Shown here piece by piece: positions 1 through 7,057 of a DNA stretch of 64,000 nt (positions are counted from its first letter, which is position 1; each line of letters starts with the position of its first letter). The notes under the pieces are model-generated. The model was not told where the DNA came from and did no database searches. It saw nothing but the letters and a program-made list of their open reading frames with translations. The DNA is from Pseudomonas arcuscaelestis (GTDB lineage Bacteria > Pseudomonadota > Gammaproteobacteria > Pseudomonadales > Pseudomonadaceae), in the NCBI RefSeq assembly GCF_016881005.1, contig NZ_JACOPV010000012.1, forward strand, positions 1 through 64,000, read 5' to 3'. Both the position numbers and the translations under genes were made by a program.

Positions 1-82
1 TTCGTAGCGTCTGCCGTTGAAATAGCATCACCATGATGGTGACGCGCTCCTCGGTACTCAGGTGACTGTATTGGGTAGACAT
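1..82 (-). CDS. IS30-family transposase, N-terminal fragment (runs off the window)
   Basis: Reading leftward from an ATG at 80-82, the frame gives MSTQYSHLSTEERVTIMVML and continues open to the window edge. The 'LSxEERxxI' opening is the start of the helix-turn-helix that begins IS30-family transposases. Only about 27 residues are present, so activity cannot be judged. The start is preceded at 85-106 by an 8-bp inverted repeat (CAACACCT / AGGTGTTG), which lies where the element end or its promoter would be. IS30 assignment is by motif; a related helix-turn-helix protein is possible. Confidence 0.6.
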   Translation of the reverse strand, partial: MSTQYSHLSTEERVTIMVMLFQRQTLR

Positions 83-120
83 GACAACACCTTACATCAG
101 GTGTTGCACTTGCTCCTTGA
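1..120 (-). mobile_element. End of an IS30-type insertion sequence (boundary approximate)
   Basis: The transposase start and a short non-coding segment with an 8-bp inverted repeat (85-92 / 99-106) precede an AT-rich gene of different composition. The reading frame of that gene is open from 121, just after a TGA at 118-120, which suggests the element ends close to 105-135. I cannot see the other terminal repeat or the target duplication, so the exact boundary is inferred. Confidence 0.4.
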
Positions 121-153
121 GGCCGCCGAGCCTTCAATTACATAGCATCGGCT

Positions 154-714
154 TTGTACCAGATTGCGGCTTCGCCACTTGGTACGACCCATGACGCTTT
201 CAACAGTAATGTTGTTACAGCGCGAAGGTGGTGGGATACTCGAGTCGCAACCAAGGCAGAGGCGGTAAATTTGGCGAAGTATGTGCTAAGGCACAAGTCC
301 GATAAAACAATAAAGGTCAAGGAAAGATCAATACCTTTTGGCTTGCTACCCCCTGAAACCCTTGGTCCAATGGTTTATATGTTGTGCGAAGGGTTTGCCG
401 AGAGCTTTAATGAGCAGCAAGAAGAGGCGTTGGTTGTGTTGCTTTCAGAAGTGCGCCGTTGGAGGCATTTTATCGAAATGCTGGAGCACTGCTCGCTTAG
501 GGGGGAGAAAGTTAATGCTTTGAACAGTTTGGAGAAAATAAATTCACTGCTGGATGGTAGGGAGCAAAACGAATTTAATAGGTTTGTGGAAAGTTTGGCG
601 GTGAATAATCAGGCACGATTGGCTGCAGAGGCTTGGGCTCCAAGTAATAATTGGCGAAAGGAAAAGGTTCTATTTGCTGCACGTAATAGCGGGAGGTTTG
701 ACGGCTTGGTTTAG
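154..714 (+). CDS. Hypothetical protein, probably the C-terminal remnant of an IS-interrupted gene
   Basis: The frame gives 186 residues from a TTG at 154 and stays open back to 121, next to the IS end; no convincing ribosome binding site precedes the TTG. The protein is soluble, largely helical, with charged Glu/Arg/Asn-rich segments and no signal peptide or membrane segment. Its AT-rich codon use (many AAT, TTT, GAA) differs from the GC-rich genes beyond 4.4 kb. It is followed directly by a strong terminator and faces two lipoprotein genes. I do not recognise the family. The composition and position would suit the tail of a polymorphic toxin or another horizontally acquired protein, but that is inference only. 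Confidence 0.5.
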   Translation: MYQIAASPLGTTHDAFNSNVVTARRWWDTRVATKAEAVNLAKYVLRHKSDKTIKVKERSIPFGLLPPETLGPMVYMLCEGFAESFNEQQEEALVVLLSEVRRWRHFIEMLEHCSLRGEKVNALNSLEKINSLLDGREQNEFNRFVESLAVNNQARLAAEAWAPSNNWRKEKVLFAARNSGRFDGLV

Positions 715-727
715 TGGTGGTTTAAGT

Positions 728-749
728 AAGGCGCTAAAAAGCGCCTTTT
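728..749 (+). terminator. Rho-independent terminator after the AT-rich ORF
   Basis: An 8-bp stem AAGGCGCT (728-735) / AGCGCCTT (740-747) with an AAAA loop is followed by T residues, 13 bases after the stop at 714. On the other strand it sits just past the end of the lipoprotein gene at 757, so it may serve both convergent genes. Confidence 0.8.
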
Positions 750-756
750 GTACGGA

Positions 757-1749
757 TCATAATGGACGCTCTAATTGAATTGAACAGCGAAAACTTATTC
801 CGGCATAGTGGTCTTCCTGTACCGGTTTCACTCCCCAGCGTCGAACAGTACTGGCGCTTAATAATGGATCCTCTAACATGTTGGTGCCCCGCCAAACCCG
901 CTGTGTTCCGACAGCTGGACCTTGAGGGTTTTCGATGGGTGAGTAATGGTAGTAATTTTTGTCATACCAGTCATTGACCCAGTCAGTTGCATTGCCAGAG
1001 AGGTTGTATAACCCCAGTGGATTAGGTACGAATTGATCTACGGGGAACGTATGCGATTGACCTGGTTCAGGGAAGTTGCGTCCGTAGCTCAAACTCCCGT
1101 TGTCGGTGGGGAAGATCACGTGCTGTCCACGATTACGGGCAGCGAACTCCCACTGAGCCTCAGTCGGGAGATCGCTTGGGTAACCACTAAGCTGGCCTAG
1201 CCAAATACAGTAATCCTTCGCTTGTTGCCAGCTTCTCGCTGGTGCCGGCAGATTTGGTTTATGGAGAAATGCTAGATCCTCAAACTTCCTTAGCTCTGCA
1301 TCGAAGATAGGTTTTTCCTGTGTGATGAAAAACAAATCGAAATCTTCTATTTTTGTTTGGAATTTTGATAAGTGATAGCTGCTCAACTTAACAGGGTGCA
1401 CAAAATCATCATCTGGGAACATCGTAATTCTCCCCATGCGACTCGTCTCGACTCCGCAAGGCCATTCACATAAATTAGCCGGGTCATCATCAAGCGGCCA
1501 CCCAAAATCCCCCATCTGAAACTCACCACCCTCAATAAACACCATATTGTCCAGCGACTGCACAACAGTGTTGAGCACTTTGCCGCGTGTCTCGTTGGAG
1601 AGGTTTGGGTATTTTCGCTCAATGGTCGAGGCGATTTCGGCCACCTTATCGACGGCGAGCTTCTGGCTTTTGGGGTGAGGGATCGACTGTTCCTGGCAAC
1701 CTGCCAGCAGCAGTAAAGTACAAGTCGCTAATAAAAACTGTCTGGGCAC
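757..1749 (-). CDS. SUMF1/FGE-fold lipoprotein, copy A
   Basis: 330 residues from a GTG start (1747-1749) preceded by AAGGACATCC. The N-terminus is a lipoprotein signal ending in LLAGC with Cys18 as the lipidated residue, so the product should be membrane-anchored on the periplasmic side. Residues about 70-325 match the formylglycine-generating-enzyme (SUMF1) fold: 'FIEGGEFQMGDF' at its start, 'LPTEAQWEFAARNRG' and 'NLSGNATDWVNDWYD' in the middle, 'GISFRC' at the end. I see only one Cys in the usual catalytic tail, so sulfatase maturation is unlikely and a binding role is more probable. It is a close tandem paralogue of the next gene. Paired lipoproteins of this sort often accompany secreted antibacterial effectors as immunity proteins, but no effector is intact here. 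Confidence 0.8.
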   Translation of the reverse strand: MPRQFLLATCTLLLLAGCQEQSIPHPKSQKLAVDKVAEIASTIERKYPNLSNETRGKVLNTVVQSLDNMVFIEGGEFQMGDFGWPLDDDPANLCEWPCGVETSRMGRITMFPDDDFVHPVKLSSYHLSKFQTKIEDFDLFFITQEKPIFDAELRKFEDLAFLHKPNLPAPARSWQQAKDYCIWLGQLSGYPSDLPTEAQWEFAARNRGQHVIFPTDNGSLSYGRNFPEPGQSHTFPVDQFVPNPLGLYNLSGNATDWVNDWYDKNYYHYSPIENPQGPAVGTQRVWRGTNMLEDPLLSASTVRRWGVKPVQEDHYAGISFRCSIQLERPL

Positions 1750-2045
1750 GAGGATGTCCTTATTCGGGTGAGGCGATAGTCAAAAACCAAAAATTAGGAA
1801 GACGCAACTGGCGATATCAAGGTTTTGTCGAATTTTACAGATGTAATGAGTACACAATAGCGCAAGTGAATTTCTCAGAATTCCTGATTTTATGTAGTCC
1901 TTTTCTTGACGCGCATTTACGGACTTAAAGTCATTGCGCCGATTCCGGAAGCATTTTGTTCTCTGCCAGTCGTCGCCACCCCTCTACATTTTTTAGCGCG
2001 AAACGACCACCTGAAATGGGATGCAACTTCCTTTTATTTGATGCG
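1750..2045. other. Non-coding spacer between the two SUMF1 genes, carrying duplicated sequence
   Basis: This stretch holds the leader of copy A and no credible gene. Positions 1828-1955 closely resemble 3115-3240 upstream of copy B: both contain TCGAATTTTACAG, TGTAATGA and ATGTAGTCC in the same order. Read leftward, both end in codons for VYSLHL followed by TAA, as if each is the tail of a lost upstream gene; in this copy the frame is broken by an in-frame TAA. Confidence 0.6.
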
Positions 2046-3038
2046 CTAGAGTGGGTGTTTTGATTGTATTGCACAACGAAAGCCGACGCTGGGGTAGTAG
2101 TCCTCTTGTATTGGCTCAACACCCCAGCGGCGGACCGTACTGGCACTTAATAGGGGGTCTTCAAGGACATTTGCGCCGCGCCATATTCGTTCCCTACCAG
2201 TACGTGGCCCTTGAGGATTATTGACAGGCGAGCGGCGGTAATAATCCTTATCGTACCAATCATTAACCCAGTCTGTTGCATTTCCAGAAAGGTTGTAAAT
2301 GCCCAAAGGGTTAGCAACGAAGCTATCTACTGGAAATACGCGTTTTACGTTGGGCTCAGGAAAATTTCTTCCATAATTCAAGCTACCATTATCGGTGGAA
2401 AATACTACATGCTTGCCTCGATTTCGAGCGGCATACTCCCATTGCGCTTCTGTCGGCAGATCGACTGGATATCCACTTAAATCACCCAGCCAGCCACAGT
2501 AGTCTTTGGCTTCTTGCCATTCTTTTGTAGGGGCAGGATGGTTCGGTTCATGCAGAAATTGAATGTCTTTACGCTTCCTGTCCTCTGCATTGAACACTGG
2601 TTTGGATTGAGAGATAAAGAAGATGTCAAAATCTTTTATGGTCGTTTGAAATTTAGATAGGGAGTAACTACTGAGCTTTACAGGGTGAACGAAGTCGTCC
2701 TCTCCGTGCATAGTTATCCGCCTCATTTTAGAGGGTTGTACTCCACAAGGCCACTCACATAAATTATGTGGATCATCATCAAATGGCCACCCAAAATCTC
2801 CCATTTGAAACTCTCCGCCCTCAACAAACACCATATTATCCAGTGATTGCACAACAGTGTTGAGCACTTTGCTGCGCGTCTCAATGGAGAGGTTTGGGTA
2901 TTTTCGCTCAATGGTCGAGGCGATTTCGTTCACCTTGTCGACGGAGAGTTTCTGGCTTTTGGGGTAGAGGAATGACTGTTCCTGGCAACCTGACAATAGC
3001 AAGCAGGTGCAGGTCGTTATCAACAACCGTCTTGGCAC
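2046..3038 (-). CDS. SUMF1/FGE-fold lipoprotein, copy B
   Basis: The frame is open to 3065, but the GTG at 3036-3038 has the same AAGGACATCC ribosome binding site as copy A and gives exactly 330 residues with the lipobox LLSGC (Cys18), so I chose it. The SUMF1 fold is conserved throughout: 'FVEGGEFQMGDFGWPFDDD' near residue 75, 'LPTEAQWEYAARNRG', 'NLSGNATDWVNDWYDKDY' and 'VGFRC' near the end. Copies A and B are nearly collinear without gaps; divergence is concentrated in the middle (about residues 120-165) and near the C-terminus. As in copy A, only one Cys lies in the catalytic tail. Both are probably exported lipoproteins with a binding role, possibly immunity proteins (inference). Confidence 0.8.
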   Translation of the reverse strand: MPRRLLITTCTCLLLSGCQEQSFLYPKSQKLSVDKVNEIASTIERKYPNLSIETRSKVLNTVVQSLDNMVFVEGGEFQMGDFGWPFDDDPHNLCEWPCGVQPSKMRRITMHGEDDFVHPVKLSSYSLSKFQTTIKDFDIFFISQSKPVFNAEDRKRKDIQFLHEPNHPAPTKEWQEAKDYCGWLGDLSGYPVDLPTEAQWEYAARNRGKHVVFSTDNGSLNYGRNFPEPNVKRVFPVDSFVANPLGIYNLSGNATDWVNDWYDKDYYRRSPVNNPQGPRTGRERIWRGANVLEDPLLSASTVRRWGVEPIQEDYYPSVGFRCAIQSKHPL

Positions 3039-3327
3039 GGGGATGTCCTTATTCGGGTGAGGCAATAGTCAGAAACCAGCTACCTACCAACCTTGGGTGA
3101 AGTCGAAATATCCATCGAATTTTACAGGTGTAATGAATACACAGGAGCTGCGGGAAAATCTTTCAGAATTTCCTGACTCCATGTAGTCCATTTCTTATTC
3201 ATACTTTTACCGCCTAAAAGCCATTGCGGCGCTTTTGATCCCGCTCTAGTCTCGCTCGGTCGTTGCCAATTCAACGACCGGTTTTGACAGATCGAATTCA
3301 AAGTGAATCCGCATGTGCTCGCGTTAT

Positions 3328-3438
3328 GGCGGCTGTACGTGGGGCACCTTCGTGTGCGCCGGGTTTCCCTTTGCTTTGCCGGTCTGTCAACCCACGTATA
3401 GCTGCCACCTTTGTTTGACAGCAAAGGTTGTGGCAGCT
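3328..3438 (+). promoter_or_regulatory. Structured 5' leader RNA with two mutually exclusive stems
   Basis: Stem A pairs 3328-3343 with 3391-3406 over 16 positions; the only two non-Watson-Crick pairs are G-U wobbles, so it is RNA-compatible. Stem B pairs AGCTGCCAC (3400-3408) with GTGGCAGCT (3430-3438) and CTTTG (3409-3413) with CAAAG (3422-3426). The stems share 3400-3406 and cannot form together, the layout of an attenuator or switch. Twelve bases later an AAAGGAG (3448-3454) precedes an ATG at 3461. No T-tract follows stem B, so a simple terminator is unlikely. From memory, similar leaders precede DUF3077/DUF6124-type small genes in many Pseudomonas genomes. Confidence 0.6.
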
Positions 3439-3460
3439 CCCTAAAGCAAAGGAGTTCGTC

Positions 3461-3571
3461 ATGCTAAAAATCGTCCCCGATCCACCACTTCATCCCCGCC
3501 AACAATTCACCTCATCGACCCACTACTCACCCTCACCCACGTGTTCCTCAACGCCTGGCGCCGTTGCGTAA
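3461..3571 (+). pseudogene. Short ORF with the MLKIVPDPP start of DUF3077-type proteins
   Basis: A 36-codon ORF begins at an ATG with an excellent ribosome binding site (AAAGGAG, 3448-3454). Its first residues, MLKIVPDPP, are the recurrent opening of Pseudomonas DUF3077/DUF6124 proteins, after which the sequence becomes Ser/Thr/Pro-rich and stops at 3569-3571. The DUF3077 body then follows in another frame from 3598. This could be a gene broken by a small indel, with translation reinitiating at the DUF3077 ATG, or a genuine leader peptide. Confidence 0.45.
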
Positions 3572-3597
3572 AGGCCAACTTGGCCAGGGAGGTTGGG

Positions 3598-3891
3598 ATG
3601 GATAAGAAGCCGCGATTCGACAGTGTTTCGAACCTCAAGACAGTAGGTGTCGCAACATTCGGTGAAGGCGAGGACGGGGGAGGTGTACAGCGATTGTTTC
3701 GGGTTGAGCCAGGGCACAGCGCGGGGTTTGTGCTTGAACAGGTGTCAACGTTGATGGCCTGTGCGCAAACGCTGACGTTGCAGGCTGGGCTGGAGGAGGA
3801 TGCGACGTGCGCCTGGGCGGCACATTATCTGCTTGGTATGGCCAAGGCGTTGGTCGACGACTTGGCGCACAGCGTGCTCGCAGCTACCTAG
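3598..3891 (+). CDS. DUF3077 family protein
   Basis: 97 residues. The frame is open upstream to 3541, but the ATG at 3598 is preceded by AGGGAGGT (3587-3594) and starts the conserved part, so I chose it. The sequence has the DUF3077 pattern: 'LFRVEPGHSAGFVLEQVSTL', then 'LTLQAGLEEDATCAWAAHYL' and 'GMAKALVDDL' at the end. This is a small cytoplasmic Pseudomonas family, often multicopy, with no assigned function. It lies immediately downstream of the structured leader and the MLKIVPDPP ORF and is probably expressed from that leader. Confidence 0.8.
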   Translation: MDKKPRFDSVSNLKTVGVATFGEGEDGGGVQRLFRVEPGHSAGFVLEQVSTLMACAQTLTLQAGLEEDATCAWAAHYLLGMAKALVDDLAHSVLAAT

Positions 3892-3897
3892 AGTGAA

Positions 3898-4101
3898 TCA
3901 CAGCGACGCGGCAGTCAGCTCGATGTTCCGGTCTTGAACATCAATGATAAAGGGCAGCGGCAGGTGGTGCGGTGTGTCAAGGGATGAAACCTCGAAACCA
4001 CCCACGACCAGGGGCTGACGCTGCTCCAGGGCGATGGATTCATCCGCCAGCCTTTTGACCATTTTCGCGTGGTTCATTGCGATTTCATTGAGCGTTGACA
4101 C
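3898..4101 (-). CDS. Small hypothetical protein (67 aa)
   Basis: A GTG start at 4099-4101 is preceded by CGGAGAT at proper spacing, which supports a real gene. The product is a 67-residue soluble protein: a helical first half with 'NHAKMVKRLADESIALEQ', then an extended hydrophobic second half. There are no Cys residues, signal peptide or known motif. It is convergent with the DUF3077 gene, whose stop is only 6 bases away. Family unknown. Confidence 0.55.
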   Translation of the reverse strand: MSTLNEIAMNHAKMVKRLADESIALEQRQPLVVGGFEVSSLDTPHHLPLPFIIDVQDRNIELTAASL

Positions 4102-4456
4102 GTTACATCTCCGATAACTGAGCAGGCGTCTCTTAGGCGCCCGTAAAGGATAATTTTGGCCGCTGCCGCGTCAGAATTACGTCTTTTCGGGGCCGCTGAG
4201 GCGGGCTTGTGCAATAGCCAAGCCAGTCAGTGACGGAAATTTGCTGTCGGGTTTTGAATGCGACGAATGGTGTCGAGCAGGGAATTTATGCGGCGCTTTT
4301 TTCTAGCGCGTCAGCTTGCTGCCAGCGCTGTATCCCGGCACGATCTGCGATCGTAGCCATCTATTTGGCATTATCGAGGGTCACGACTTTGTTATTAGGG
4401 CTCGAATTCCAGGCTGATGCTCTGCAGCCTCTGACGCTGTTCAAGGAATGGAAGTA
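4102..4456. other. Intergenic region, divergent promoters presumed
   Basis: 355 bases between two divergently transcribed genes. I see no RNA gene, repeat or protein worth calling; the 75-codon frame at 4230-4457 has no ribosome binding site and atypical composition. The region presumably holds the promoters of the flanking genes. Confidence 0.5.
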
Positions 4457-5791
4457 ATGATCAAGCAATCGGTAGCCACGCAAACAGTAGCTTCGCTGTG
4501 GTCGCAGCTGCACGCGGTAGGCCCGCTGGGAACGCCGGCACGGAACACGGCGTTTGAGGTCGGCGAAGTGTCCGGCGAGCGTGTCGTTGTGCACACGGGC
4601 AAGTCGGCGAAGACGAAGGTGGTAATTCCTCGACGAGCCTTTGAAGCGGCACTTGGCTATCTGATCGACCACGAGCATCATGCCGGCAATCCCTGCGAGA
4701 TTGCCGCCGCCGATGCGCCCGAGAAAGCCGGCCCCCTGTGCCAGGCTTCGCGCTTGCTGCCGTCGGGTAAATACGGCGTGCGTAACATCACCTATGTGTT
4801 ACCGATCCTGCAGCGCCTTGGGGTGGTGGACATCAATCCGAAAAAGCCTTCCAGCGTCTGGCTGGTGAAGCAGGCAGATTTCAATGTGCTTGATTCTAGC
4901 GCTGGGGAAACGCTCGTTGTTGATCCCGGCGCAGGGCTGCTGACGCCAAACCAGCAGGCCTTTGCCGATTACCTTATCGGGCTTTGGAGCGGTGCGTCTG
5001 CGCCGTTCGTTCATCGTTATGCGGTCACCCATCATCCTGCCTGGATCACCTGGAAGGCACAGGCCAAGGGCCGCGACTGGTGGTGTGAGACGTTGCGTCA
5101 GGCCGCTGAGCATTACTCCTGGTACGAAGCGCCGGCGCCTGACGATTTCGCCAGTATCGCTTCACGTCTGCGTGATGCGCTGGCTGCCAATGATTGCGCC
5201 GCCGCGCAACAGGCCTGTGAAGCGGTGTTCGCCTGGGGCAATGTGGCGTTGGGCAAGGACGGCGGGTCCAGAGACTGGATCAACGCTCACGTTGCCCGTG
5301 CGACGTTGTGTCAGTCGATTCTGCGTGCGGTTGAATTGCTCCAGCCTGATTGCCAGCAATCGCTGCAGGCCTTTGATGGCGAGCGCCTGCTGATGAACTC
5401 GGCGATGACCAAGATCTATGCGGCGGCGGATCCACATAACATCATCATTTATGACGGTCGGGTGGGTGCTGCTTTGGGTTTGTTGGCACGGCGCTGGCTA
5501 GCGACAAGTACAGAGCGTTCGGTGCCGCAGGATCTCGCCTTTTGCTGGGGAGGCAAGCGCGACGACCCGCTGGACACGCGCAATCCATCTCAGGGCAATT
5601 TCAAGTTTTCCAAGTTGGGCTATTCGGCGCCGCAGATTCAGCACTGGGCTGATCTGGTGCGCATCAGCAACCGGATCTTGCGTCAGGTGGTTTCGACACT
5701 TCGTGCGCAGGGTGAATCCGTCAGGTTGCTGGACCTTGAACGGGCCTTGTTCATGGTGGGGTACAACGTTGTCGGTGGGGAGACATTGTAG
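4457..5791 (+). CDS. Hypothetical protein, C-terminal part possibly OGG/HhH-glycosylase-like
   Basis: 444 residues from the ATG at 4457, chosen because AAGGA (4443-4447) is nine bases upstream; an ATG at 4448 lies too close to it. No signal peptide or membrane segments are visible. The N-terminal third looks like a compact globular domain with 'GKYGVRNITYVLPILQRLG'. The stretch around residues 310-345 ('MNSAMTKIYAAADP', then 'IIIYDGRVGAALGLL') resembles the 'TKxL.P..F.IYDSRV' pattern I associate with OGG-fold proteins of unknown role. That link is weak. The gene converges with the patatin operon, separated by a REP-like hairpin, and may be an independent accessory gene. Confidence 0.55.
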   Translation: MIKQSVATQTVASLWSQLHAVGPLGTPARNTAFEVGEVSGERVVVHTGKSAKTKVVIPRRAFEAALGYLIDHEHHAGNPCEIAAADAPEKAGPLCQASRLLPSGKYGVRNITYVLPILQRLGVVDINPKKPSSVWLVKQADFNVLDSSAGETLVVDPGAGLLTPNQQAFADYLIGLWSGASAPFVHRYAVTHHPAWITWKAQAKGRDWWCETLRQAAEHYSWYEAPAPDDFASIASRLRDALAANDCAAAQQACEAVFAWGNVALGKDGGSRDWINAHVARATLCQSILRAVELLQPDCQQSLQAFDGERLLMNSAMTKIYAAADPHNIIIYDGRVGAALGLLARRWLATSTERSVPQDLAFCWGGKRDDPLDTRNPSQGNFKFSKLGYSAPQIQHWADLVRISNRILRQVVSTLRAQGESVRLLDLERALFMVGYNVVGGETL

Positions 5792-5802
5792 GCATGAGCT
5801 TG

Positions 5803-5842
5803 CCCCGCGATGCGATGCGCCTGACAGGACGCAATCGCGGGG
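5803..5842. repeat. REP-type hairpin between convergent genes
   Basis: CCCCGCGAT (5803-5811) pairs with ATCGCGGGG (5834-5842) around a GC-rich loop. This is a common Pseudomonas REP layout and lies between convergent stop codons, where it may also limit read-through. Confidence 0.65.
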
Positions 5843-5870
5843 TGCTGTTGTGTCGTTTCCGTCTACTCAG

Positions 5871-7025
5871 TCAAGCAACTACCTGCCGCTGAGGCACAGG
5901 AACCTGCTCGATGAAGCGCTCAAAATGGTCCAGGCGGACTCTGCTTTTCGCCACGGCCCGGCCCACGGTCTGCATGTCATGGATCAGGTCGGTGGCGTCG
6001 AGGCGGTGCAGGTTGCGGCCAATCAGTTCTTCGCAGCCTATCGAGGCCAGACCCTGGCTGGTCAGGTCGACGTTGTAACGCGCATAGGTGAACAGCGGCG
6101 CACTGTGCTGCAGGCCGATCATGTCGCCCAATTCACTGTCCAGCGGGTCACCCGCGACGCATTTACCAAAGGCACGGCAAAGCATGTCTTGCTGGTTTGC
6201 CGACGCCAGCATCAGCCCGGCAGGTGTTGAGGTTGCGGTGTAGAGCAGGTTCATCTGTCTGGGTGTCAGTTCCGGTGCCGAGGCCGGATGCAGGCCTGTG
6301 CCCACCGACACCAGCAGCATGTCGTCTTCACCGGTTTTCCAGCCCATGCGATAGGCCGGCAGGGTGGCGCTGAGGTAGGAGATGAACGCCGGGTTGTTGT
6401 AGGGGGTAAGGCCGCCGTCGATAAACACGAACGGCTTTTTCAACCCCGGAAAATGGATGGTTTCCGGGGCAAAAAAGGTGGGTGCAGCGGTGCTGGCGCG
6501 CACAATGCGCCACAGTGGCAGGTCCAGGTTGCAGCCTGGCCCCGGCTGGTTGTACTGGGCGTAGGGGTTGTTGGTGAGCAGCCAGGGTGAGTCTGTGGTG
6601 GCGTTTTTCAGTACCACCATCAGCAGGGTTTTCAGTTGTTCGGAGCCCAGGGTGGTGTGCTCGCCGAAGCGCTCTTTCATCAGGCGCTCGAGTTCGCCGT
6701 GAACATAGCGATGAAAACCCATACGTTGCCACCAGCCCGCACGTTTGAACATGCGCTGGCCGGAGGTGTTGTACAGGTCACGCAGTTCATCGACCTCCAT
6801 GCCCAGCGACAATCCGGCTGCCAGAATGGCGCCGGTGCTGCAGCCGGAGACGAAGTGGAACCAGTCGGACAGACGCAACTGCGGATTGCCGGTACTCACG
6901 CGCAGCAAGCGCTCGATCTCGGCCAGTATCTCTACCGCGATCACGCCGCGTATGCCACCGCCGTCGATGGTCAGCAGGCGCTTTTGGCCTTCGCTTCGTA
7001 CCATGCCCTGAAGGACTGAATTCAC
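5871..7025 (-). CDS. Patatin-like phospholipase (CapV-like family)
   Basis: 384 residues. The frame opens at a TTG (7059-7061) overlapping the upstream stop, but a GTG at 7023-7025 is preceded by AAAAGGAAG at ideal spacing, so I use it. The patatin signature is complete: oxyanion loop DGGGIRG (21-27), nucleophile elbow GCSTG (Ser63) and the catalytic Asp in IDGG (Asp203). It should hydrolyse acyl ester bonds of membrane phospholipids. The gene is the second of a two-gene operon, 32 bases after a SLOG-membrane protein, and faces away from a STAND ATPase gene. Bacterial patatins of this size act as membrane-degrading effectors in CBASS and related immunity. No cyclic-nucleotide synthase is present here, so activation would have to come through the SLOG partner (inference). 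Confidence 0.88.
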   Translation of the reverse strand: MNSVLQGMVRSEGQKRLLTIDGGGIRGVIAVEILAEIERLLRVSTGNPQLRLSDWFHFVSGCSTGAILAAGLSLGMEVDELRDLYNTSGQRMFKRAGWWQRMGFHRYVHGELERLMKERFGEHTTLGSEQLKTLLMVVLKNATTDSPWLLTNNPYAQYNQPGPGCNLDLPLWRIVRASTAAPTFFAPETIHFPGLKKPFVFIDGGLTPYNNPAFISYLSATLPAYRMGWKTGEDDMLLVSVGTGLHPASAPELTPRQMNLLYTATSTPAGLMLASANQQDMLCRAFGKCVAGDPLDSELGDMIGLQHSAPLFTYARYNVDLTSQGLASIGCEELIGRNLHRLDATDLIHDMQTVGRAVAKSRVRLDHFERFIEQVPVPQRQVVA

Positions 7026-7057
7026 TACAGGCTTCCTTTTGTGTAGGTGATTGGCGC

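Larger units (their letters stand above)
757..3240 (-). repeat. Tandem duplication: [gene-tail remnant + SUMF1 lipoprotein] x 2
   Basis: Two direct units, about 757-1955 and 2046-3240, each consist of roughly 125 bp of leader followed by a 330-codon lipoprotein gene. Similarity extends well upstream of the starts, including a shared C-terminal VYSLHL-TAA coding tail, so the duplication took in part of whatever lay upstream. The unit boundaries are estimated by eye. Confidence 0.65.

Noticed and set aside
757-3038. True formylglycine-generating enzymes (sulfatase maturases)
   Set aside because: They are lipoproteins, only one tail Cys is present and no sulfatase gene is nearby.
3122-3424. 100-codon minus-strand ORF upstream of the SUMF1 genes
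   Set aside because: Its first two thirds are the antisense of the structured leader and have no ribosome binding site; only the last 26 codons look like a true coding remnant and are treated as such.
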